DNA from: Sphaerisporangium album
Lineage (GTDB): Bacteria > Actinomycetota > Actinomycetes > Streptosporangiales > Streptosporangiaceae
Reading direction: 5' to 3'
DNA length: 64,000 nt
Assembly (NCBI RefSeq): GCF_003323745.1
Contig: NZ_QOIL01000014.1
Coordinates: forward strand, 1-64,000
Each line of letters begins with the position of its first letter. Position 1 is the first letter of the stretch. Positions 59,327 to 64,000 of the stretch are shown in pieces. The position numbers and the translations under genes are program-made. The notes under the pieces were generated by a model. That model was not told the origin of the DNA, made no database searches, and worked only from the letters and a program-made list of their open reading frames with translations.

Positions 59327-59389
59327 TTGCGTATCGAATCCCCGCGCGCTACGGTAGCGCTGCGAAACGCACCCGTATCGATATTTCGC
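59327..59389 (+). promoter_or_regulatory. MFS-TetR operon promoter with two palindromes
   Basis: TTGCGT (59327-59332) and TACGGT (59350-59355), 17 bp apart, make a good -35/-10 pair. The -10 is covered by a perfect palindrome GCGCTA-CGG-TAGCGC (59346-59360). A second repeat, GCGAAA (59362-59367) with TTTCGC (59384-59389), covers the expected start point. Binding of the TetR protein encoded downstream would block the promoter. GTATCGAAT and GTATCGATA half-sites also occur here. The remaining parts of 59099-59412 hold no gene. Confidence 0.6.
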
Positions 59390-59412
59390 TCTTAACTGTA
59401 CTTGGGGGGTTC

Positions 59413-60972
59413 GTGGACAACCCGACAGGTCACCCACGCCGCTGGCAGGTCCTCGGCGTGATGGTGTTCAGCCTGCTCGCCGTCGTTCTCGACAACACGA
59501 TTCTCAACGTGGCTCTGAAGGTCATCTCCGACCCCGAGGCGGGGCTCGGGGCGACGCAGAGCCAGCTCGAATGGGCCATCAACTCCTACACGCTCGTCTT
59601 CGCCGGCCTGCTGTTCACCTTCGGGGTGCTCGGCGACCGGTTCGGGCGCAAGCGCATGCTGCAGATCGGCATGGTGCTGTTCGGCCTGGCGTCCCTGGCC
59701 AGCGCCTACGCGCAGGACCCCGCGCAACTGATCGCCGCGCGGGCCGCCATGGGCCTCGGCGGCGCGGCCGTCATGCCCGCCACCCTGGCGATCATCTCCA
59801 ACGTCTTCGCGCCGCAGGAGCGCGGCAAGGCCATCGGCATCTGGTCCGGCGGGGTGGGCCTCGCGGTCGCCATCGGCCCGATCACCGGCGGCATCCTGCT
59901 GGAGCACTTCTGGTGGGGCTCGGTCTTCCTGGTTAACGTGCCCGTCGTCATCATCAGCTCGGTGCTGATCGCGTTGCTGGTGCCCGAGTCGCGCAACCCC
60001 GACAAGGCCCAGCTCGACCCGTTCGGCGTGCTGCTGTCCATCGTCGGCCTGGTCGGCATCGTCTACGGCATCATCAAGATCGGCGAGCTGGGCACGGTCA
60101 CCGACCCGCAGGTCTGGGCGTCCACTCTCGTCGGCGTGGCCGTGCTCGCGGGCTTCGTCCTGCACGAGCGCAGGACGGCCCACCCGGCCTTCGACGTGCG
60201 CTACTTCGCCATCCCGAGGTTCTCCACCGCCGTCGCCAGCGTCGGCCTGGCGTTCTTCGCCATGATGGGCGTGATGTTCTTCATGGCGTTCTACCTGCAG
60301 ATCGTCAAGGGGTACTCGCCGCTCGTGGCGGGCGCGCTCGTGCTGCCGTTCGCGGCGGCCCAGCTCATCTTCTCGCCGCTCAGCGCCCAGATGGTCCGCC
60401 GCTTCGGCGGCAAGGTGCTCGCCACCGCGAGCATGCTGCTGGTCGCGGCGTCCCTCGCGAGCTACACGATCCTCCAGGTGGACACCCCGATCTGGGTGTT
60501 CGAGATCCTCGGCTTCGTGCAAGGGGCGGCGCTCGCCAACATCGGCCCGCCGGCCACCGAGGCCGTGATGTCCTCGGTGCCCCGCGAGAAGGCGGGCGTC
60601 GGCTCGGCCATGACCAACACCGTCCGCCAGGTCGGCGGTGCGCTCGGGGTCGCGCTGCTCGGCTCGGTCCTGTCCGCGACCTACCGCGACAACGTGGCCG
60701 GCACGCTGACGATCCTCCCGGAGGGCCTCCGGCACGCGGCGGGCGAGTCCATCACGGCCACCATGGGCGTCGCCGAGTCCCTCGGCGCCAAGGGCGCCGC
60801 GCTCGTCGCCCCCGCCAAGCAGGCCTTCGTGGACGGCATGCACGTGACGGCCGTCTGCGCCGCCGTGATCGCGCTCGTCGGCGCGGCCGTGGTGGCGAAG
60901 TGGCTGCCAGGGAAGGAAACGGTCGTGCCGCCGGTGGCGGCACCGGAAAGCGCCGAACCGGCAGTAGTGTGA
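59413..60972 (+). CDS. MFS drug efflux transporter (DHA2, 14-TM type)
   Basis: A 519-residue transporter with about 14 hydrophobic segments. DHA2 motifs are [10 protein letters not shown] in the first helix, [10 protein letters not shown] (motif A) after the second, and the proline/glycine-rich motif C region [14 protein letters not shown] in helix 5. It should export a drug or metabolite by proton antiport. GTG 59413 has GGGGGG three bases upstream. Cotranscribed with the tetR gene 7 bp downstream, which probably represses both. Confidence 0.92.
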   Translation: MDNPTGHPRRWQVLGVMVFSLLAVVLDNTILNVALKVISDPEAGLGATQSQLEWAINSYTLVFAGLLFTFGVLGDRFGRKRMLQIGMVLFGLASLASAYAQDPAQLIAARAAMGLGGAAVMPATLAIISNVFAPQERGKAIGIWSGGVGLAVAIGPITGGILLEHFWWGSVFLVNVPVVIISSVLIALLVPESRNPDKAQLDPFGVLLSIVGLVGIVYGIIKIGELGTVTDPQVWASTLVGVAVLAGFVLHERRTAHPAFDVRYFAIPRFSTAVASVGLAFFAMMGVMFFMAFYLQIVKGYSPLVAGALVLPFAAAQLIFSPLSAQMVRRFGGKVLATASMLLVAASLASYTILQVDTPIWVFEILGFVQGAALANIGPPATEAVMSSVPREKAGVGSAMTNTVRQVGGALGVALLGSVLSATYRDNVAGTLTILPEGLRHAAGESITATMGVAESLGAKGAALVAPAKQAFVDGMHVTAVCAAVIALVGAAVVAKWLPGKETVVPPVAAPESAEPAVV

Positions 60973-60979
60973 ACAGATC

Positions 60980-61585
60980 ATGGTGACTGAGCAGATGGGG
61001 GTCGCCCGAGCGCCGGGCCGCCCTCGCAGCGAGAAGGCGGAGCGCGCGATCGTCGACGCGACGATCGACATGCTGGCGGAGGGCACGAGCGTGGCGGAGC
61101 TCTCCATCGAGGCCATCGCCACGCGGGCGGGCGTGGGCAAGACCACCATCTACCGGCGCTGGTCCAACAAGGAGGACCTGGTCGTCGACGCGCTGGCCAC
61201 CCTCAAGCCCCCCGTGCCCGAGCCGCTCGGCAGGTCCGCGCGCGAGGACATCGTCCGCCACCTCGGTGCGATGCAGCAGGAGACCCACGACCGGCGCCTG
61301 CGCTGCATCACGACCATCGCGCTGAGCGAGTCCGACCGCTACCCGCACCTGGCCGAGCGCTTCCGCGAGATCGCGATCAAGCCCCGGCGCGAGGCGCTGC
61401 GGGCGATCATCCAGCGGGGCGTCGACACGGGGGAGTTCCGCGCCGGCATCGACGTCGAGATGGCGATGGCCGCGCTCAGCGGGGCGATGCTGTTCTTCAC
61501 CAAGTGGCGTGACCCCAAAGAGGAACTCCCCGCCGACCTGGCCGAGCGCATCACCGCCCAGGTACTGGCGGGCCTGCACGCCTGA
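60980..61585 (+). CDS. TetR family regulator of the MFS pump
   Basis: A 201-residue regulator with HTH IEAIATRAGVGKTTIYRRWSNKEDLV at about residues 44-70 (shown as one known block in two halves: IEAIATRAGVGKT and TIYRRWSNKEDLV). A C-terminal ligand-binding helical domain follows. It lies 7 bp after the pump gene. The operon structure and the palindromes over the promoter point to self-regulated repression relieved by the pump's substrate. Confidence 0.9.
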   Translation: MVTEQMGVARAPGRPRSEKAERAIVDATIDMLAEGTSVAELSIEAIATRAGVGKTTIYRRWSNKEDLVVDALATLKPPVPEPLGRSAREDIVRHLGAMQQETHDRRLRCITTIALSESDRYPHLAERFREIAIKPRREALRAIIQRGVDTGEFRAGIDVEMAMAALSGAMLFFTKWRDPKEELPADLAERITAQVLAGLHA

Positions 61586-61616
61586 GCTGTGCCTATGGCC
61601 TCGCTTCGCTCGGCTG

Positions 61617-61717
61617 GTTCGGGGCGCCTTAGAGTCGGCGTTCTTCCGCCCTCGCAGGCAAGGGATCGTCCCTCACCCTTGCCTGCGAGGACTCCAGAAC
61701 ACCGCCGCGCCCCGAAC
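61617..61717. repeat. 101-bp hairpin repeat family, copy A
   Basis: Bounded by GTTCGGGGCGCC and GCGCCCCGAAC. The centre, CCTCGCAGGCAAGGG (61650-61664), pairs perfectly with CCCTTGCCTGCGAGG (61676-61690) around loop ATCGTCCCTCA. It is in tandem with copy B (129-bp period), separated by GTGCCTATGGCCTC-type linker. Located between the convergent tetR and nadE genes. Confidence 0.8.
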
Positions 61718-61745
61718 GTGCCTATGGCCTCCCTTTGCTCGGCTG

Positions 61746-61846
61746 GTTCGGGGCGCCTTAGAGTCGGCGTTCTTCCGCCGTCACACGCAAGGGATCGTCC
61801 CTCACCCTTGCGCGTGACGGCTCCAGAACACCGCCGCGCCCCGAAC
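61746..61846. repeat. 101-bp hairpin repeat family, copy B
   Basis: Same ends and outer segments as copy A, but the stem reads CGTCACACGCAAGGG (61779-61793) with CCCTTGCGCGTGACG (61805-61819), 14 of 15 pairs. The loop is identical to copy A. The outer eight stem positions thus differ from A and C while pairing is kept. Confidence 0.8.
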
Positions 61847-61890
61847 GTGCCTATGGCCTCGCTCCGCTCGGCGGTTCGGGGCGGCTTGGG
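61847..61890. repeat. Hairpin repeat family, third partial tandem unit
   Basis: The linker GTGCCTATGGCCTCGC and the start GTTCGGGGCGGCTTGG of a third unit are present, after which similarity ends just before the nadE stop. It is a truncated copy at the end of the tandem array. Confidence 0.6.
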
Positions 61891-61908
61891 ATGCGTGGCG
61901 CGGACAGG

Positions 61909-63699
61909 TCAGGTGGCGGGGGTCTCGCGCCAGCGGTTGGTGATCGGCAGCCTGCGGTCGCGTCCGAAGTTCTTCGGGGTGATCTTGGGGCCCGGCGGGT
62001 ACTGGCGCCGCTTGTACTCGGCGAGGTCCACCAGCCGGATCACCCGGGCGACCAGCTCAGGGTCGTGCCCGGCCGCGACCAGCTCCTTCTTGCCCATGTC
62101 GTGCTCGACGTAGTCGGCCAGCAGCCGGTCGAGGACGTCGTACGGCGGGAGCGAGTCGGTGTCGCGCTGGCCCGGGCGCAGCTCGGCGCTCGGCTCCTTG
62201 GTGATGGAGCTCTCGGGGATGGGCGGGACGGCGAAGGGGTGCAGCAGGTCGCCCTCGCGGCCGGTCTGGGCGTTGCGCCACCGCGACAGCTCCCACACCA
62301 TCGTCTTCAGCACGTCCTTGATCGGCGCGAACCCGCCCGCCGAGTCGCCGTACAGCGTGGAGTAGCCGGTGGCCAGCTCGCTCTTGTTGCCCGTGGTCAG
62401 CACCAGGTGGCCGTGCTCGTTGGACAGGCTCATCAGCAGCATGCCGCGCACCCGCGCCTGAAGGTTCTCGGCGGCCAGGCCGTGCAGGTCGATCTCCTTC
62501 TCGAAGGCGTCCACGATGCCCTCGATGGGCACCAGCCGCGCGTGCGAGCCCTGCCGCTCGACCAGGTCACGGGCGTCGCCCACCGAGTGGTCGGAGGAGT
62601 GGCGGGACGGCATGAGCACGACGTGCACGCGGTCGGGGCCCACGGCGTCGGCCGCGATGGTCGCGGTCAGCGCCGAGTCGATGCCGCCGGACAGGCCGAG
62701 GATCACCGATCGGAAGCCGTTCTTGGCGAAGTAGTCGCGCACGCCGAGCACGAGCGCCGAGTACACCTCTTCCAGGTCGTCCAGGCGCGGGGCCACGACG
62801 GGCGGCTCGGGGGTGTAGACGGGAAGGGGATCGGCGGAGATCTCCAGCCGCTCGACGGTGATCGTCGTGCCGTCCCTGGCGTCCACCGGGAAGGACCCGG
62901 GACGCGCGGCGGGGTCGGCGGCGGGCAGCTCCAGGTCGGTGACCAGCAGTTCCTCGCGGAACTGGCCCGCGCGGGCGATGAGCTCGCCGCCGGCGCCGAC
63001 CACGATCGAGTCGCCGTCGAAGATCAGCTCGTCCTGGCCGCCGACCTGGTTCGCGTAGGCGAGCGCGCACCCGGCCTCGCGGGCGCGGTCGGCGCACAGC
63101 TCCAGCCGGACGTCGTCCTTCTCGCGCTCGTACGGCGAGGCGTTCGGCACGACCAGCAGGCCCGCGCCCGCCTGGGCGACGGCCGACACCGGGCCGCCGT
63201 CCTGCCACAGGTCCTCGCAGACGGCGATCGCCACGTCCACGCCGTGCAGGCGGAAGATCGGCAACCGGTCGCCGCGCACGAAGTAGCGGTACTCGTCGAA
63301 GACGCCGTAGTTCGGCAGGTGGTGCTTGGCCGTGCGGGTGACGACGCGGCCGCGGTGCAGCAGCGCGGCCGCGTCCAGCGGCGCGCCCTTCGGCTGCCCG
63401 GCGCGGGGCGCCATGCCCGAGCGGTCGACGTACCCGACGACGACGGGCACCTCGCCGAGCCCCTCCTCGGCCAGCCGTGCGGCCACGGCGTCCAGCGTCG
63501 CGATCGAGGCGTCCACGAACGACGTGCGGAGCACCAGGTCTTCGACGGGATATCCGGTCAGGAACATCTCGGTGAAGACCACCAGGTGCGCGCCGCGGTC
63601 GGCGGCCCGACGCGTCCACCCGATCAGCGCGTCGGCGTTGGCGGAAAGGTCGCCCACCACCGGGTTGGTCTGGGCGAGGGCGATACGCAGTTGAGGCAC
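61909..63699 (-). CDS. nadE: Glutamine-dependent NAD+ synthetase
   Basis: A 596-residue two-domain enzyme. The N-terminal nitrilase-type glutaminase has Glu in VFTEMFLTGYP, Lys in KHHLPNYGVFDE and Cys in VAVCEDLWQDG-like context (AIAVCEDLWQ). The C-terminal synthetase has the ATP loop LGLSGGIDSAL and STLYGDSAGGFAPIKD. It amidates nicotinic acid adenine dinucleotide with ammonia from glutamine. GTG 63699 gives the family N-terminus (PQLRIALAQTNPVVGDL) behind GGTGGAG; the longer frame to 63804 is rejected. Confidence 0.95.
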   Translation of the reverse strand: MPQLRIALAQTNPVVGDLSANADALIGWTRRAADRGAHLVVFTEMFLTGYPVEDLVLRTSFVDASIATLDAVAARLAEEGLGEVPVVVGYVDRSGMAPRAGQPKGAPLDAAALLHRGRVVTRTAKHHLPNYGVFDEYRYFVRGDRLPIFRLHGVDVAIAVCEDLWQDGGPVSAVAQAGAGLLVVPNASPYEREKDDVRLELCADRAREAGCALAYANQVGGQDELIFDGDSIVVGAGGELIARAGQFREELLVTDLELPAADPAARPGSFPVDARDGTTITVERLEISADPLPVYTPEPPVVAPRLDDLEEVYSALVLGVRDYFAKNGFRSVILGLSGGIDSALTATIAADAVGPDRVHVVLMPSRHSSDHSVGDARDLVERQGSHARLVPIEGIVDAFEKEIDLHGLAAENLQARVRGMLLMSLSNEHGHLVLTTGNKSELATGYSTLYGDSAGGFAPIKDVLKTMVWELSRWRNAQTGREGDLLHPFAVPPIPESSITKEPSAELRPGQRDTDSLPPYDVLDRLLADYVEHDMGKKELVAAGHDPELVARVIRLVDLAEYKRRQYPPGPKITPKNFGRDRRLPITNRWRETPAT

Positions 63700-63741
63700 G
63701 ATCTCCACCTTACGTGTGCCGCCCGCCCGCCCCTCGCGGAG

Positions 63742-63890
63742 GTTCAGCTCTGAGGGCGCACGCCGCCCATGGGAAGTGCCGGTACAGCGTGCCGATGCCC
63801 ACACCCGCCCGGCTCGCGATCTCCCCAGCCGAGCGCAGGCCCCCTGCTCGGCGAACGCCGCCCGCGCCTCGGTGAGCAGCGGCTAGAGCC
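63742..63890 (-). pseudogene. TetR regulator remnant
   Basis: On the minus strand, LLTEARAAFAEQG is followed, after a frame change and a short deletion, by GEIASRAGVGIGTLYRHFP, the unmistakable TetR DNA-binding helix pair. Nothing recognisable follows. It is a decayed regulator that once stood divergent to the gene starting at 63944. Confidence 0.65.
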
Positions 63891-63895
63891 GGATC

Positions 63896-63944
63896 TGTAT
63901 CGAATCCACCCCCTAGGAGGGCTGGTCGGGTAGCATTCGATACA
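63896..63944. promoter_or_regulatory. TGTATCGAAT...ATTCGATACA operator
   Basis: Perfect 10-bp inverted arms at 63896-63905 and 63935-63944, 29 bp apart, with the right arm ending on the A of the ATG. TAGCAT (63931-63936) could be the -10 of a leaderless message. It resembles a TetR-type operator, and GTATCGAAT also occurs in the MFS promoter. Confidence 0.55.
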
Positions 63945-64000
63945 TGACTCCCGGAGTGGGCTCTCGGCTCGAAGCGCGCCTGGCCGTGCTTCCCGCGACG
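63944..64000 (+). CDS. Start of a gene cut by the window edge
   Basis: ATG 63944 opens a frame, MTPGVGSRLEARLAVLPAT, that continues beyond the window. Nineteen codons are too few to name a family. The operator over its start and the neighbouring TetR remnant suggest it was a regulated transporter or enzyme gene. The message is probably leaderless. Confidence 0.5.
   Translation, partial: MTPGVGSRLEARLAVLPAT

Noticed and set aside
59325-59345. tRNA-like T-loop (TCGAATCC)
   Set aside because: No acceptor or anticodon stems around it; it is part of the promoter/operator of the MFS operon. The same string at 63900 is part of an operator.

Overview
The window is very GC-rich, uses GTG and TTG starts freely, and overlaps its stop and start codons (ATGA/GTGA) again and again. 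The gene content is actinobacterial: DUF397 with Scr1/DUF5753-type XRE regulators, DUF6879, a four-gene conservon, F420-dependent NADP reductase, CopD-CtaG fusion and DUF6421. A member of the Streptosporangiales (Actinomadura, Thermomonospora or Nonomuraea-like) or a close relative is the best guess; this is inference. No rRNA, tRNA or CRISPR array was seen.

Region 1 (1-6.2 kb) is accessory DNA. It holds a transposase tail, then a minus-strand block made of a small protein, DUF6879, an XRE regulator, a radical SAM enzyme, a DEDDh exonuclease and a dTMP-kinase-like protein. Two ~138-bp DUF397 copies, 89% identical and in direct orientation, flank the block. A broken HIT gene and a PIN/antitoxin pair follow. 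Region 2 (6.3-14.4 kb) is a conservon (cvnA-D) beside a compact diterpenoid operon (P450, class I and class II terpene cyclases).

Region 3 (14.6-22.5 kb) has a Gfo/Idh oxidoreductase, a PadR/DUF1048 operon, and a cobalamin riboswitch leading a B12/cobinamide operon (btuFCD-like plus cbiZ). Then come a Ser/Thr kinase, a protease-like protein that has lost its catalytic residues, an orphan response regulator and a membrane protein. Region 4 (26-34.5 kb) carries the coupled DUF6421-SDR-threonine aldolase operon, DUF305 and DUF3105 genes, alanine dehydrogenase and an Excalibur-domain membrane protein. Region 5 (34.5-43.5 kb) has an orphan xanthine dehydrogenase large subunit, PucR, an XRE-TPR regulator with a previously unlisted 43-codon secreted-peptide ORF facing away from it, CopC/CopD-CtaG, and a histidine-kinase ATPase fragment protein.

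Region 6 (43.5-64 kb) is mixed housekeeping and regulation: a large membrane protein with a type I periplasmic-binding-like domain, GNAT, LuxR regulator, DedA, secreted hydrolase, map, npdG, a Cys/Met-metabolism PLP enzyme, threonine dehydratase, panB, an MFS-TetR operon, nadE, a TetR remnant and the start of a further gene.

Two observations stand out. The first is the divergent secreted peptide / XRE-TPR receptor pair at 38.5-40.0 kb, which resembles an RRNPP quorum-sensing module. The second is a family of 101-bp inverted-repeat elements (16.7-16.9, 58.2 and 61.6-61.9 kb) whose central 15-bp stem differs between copies while pairing is kept, a covariation signature of a selected hairpin.
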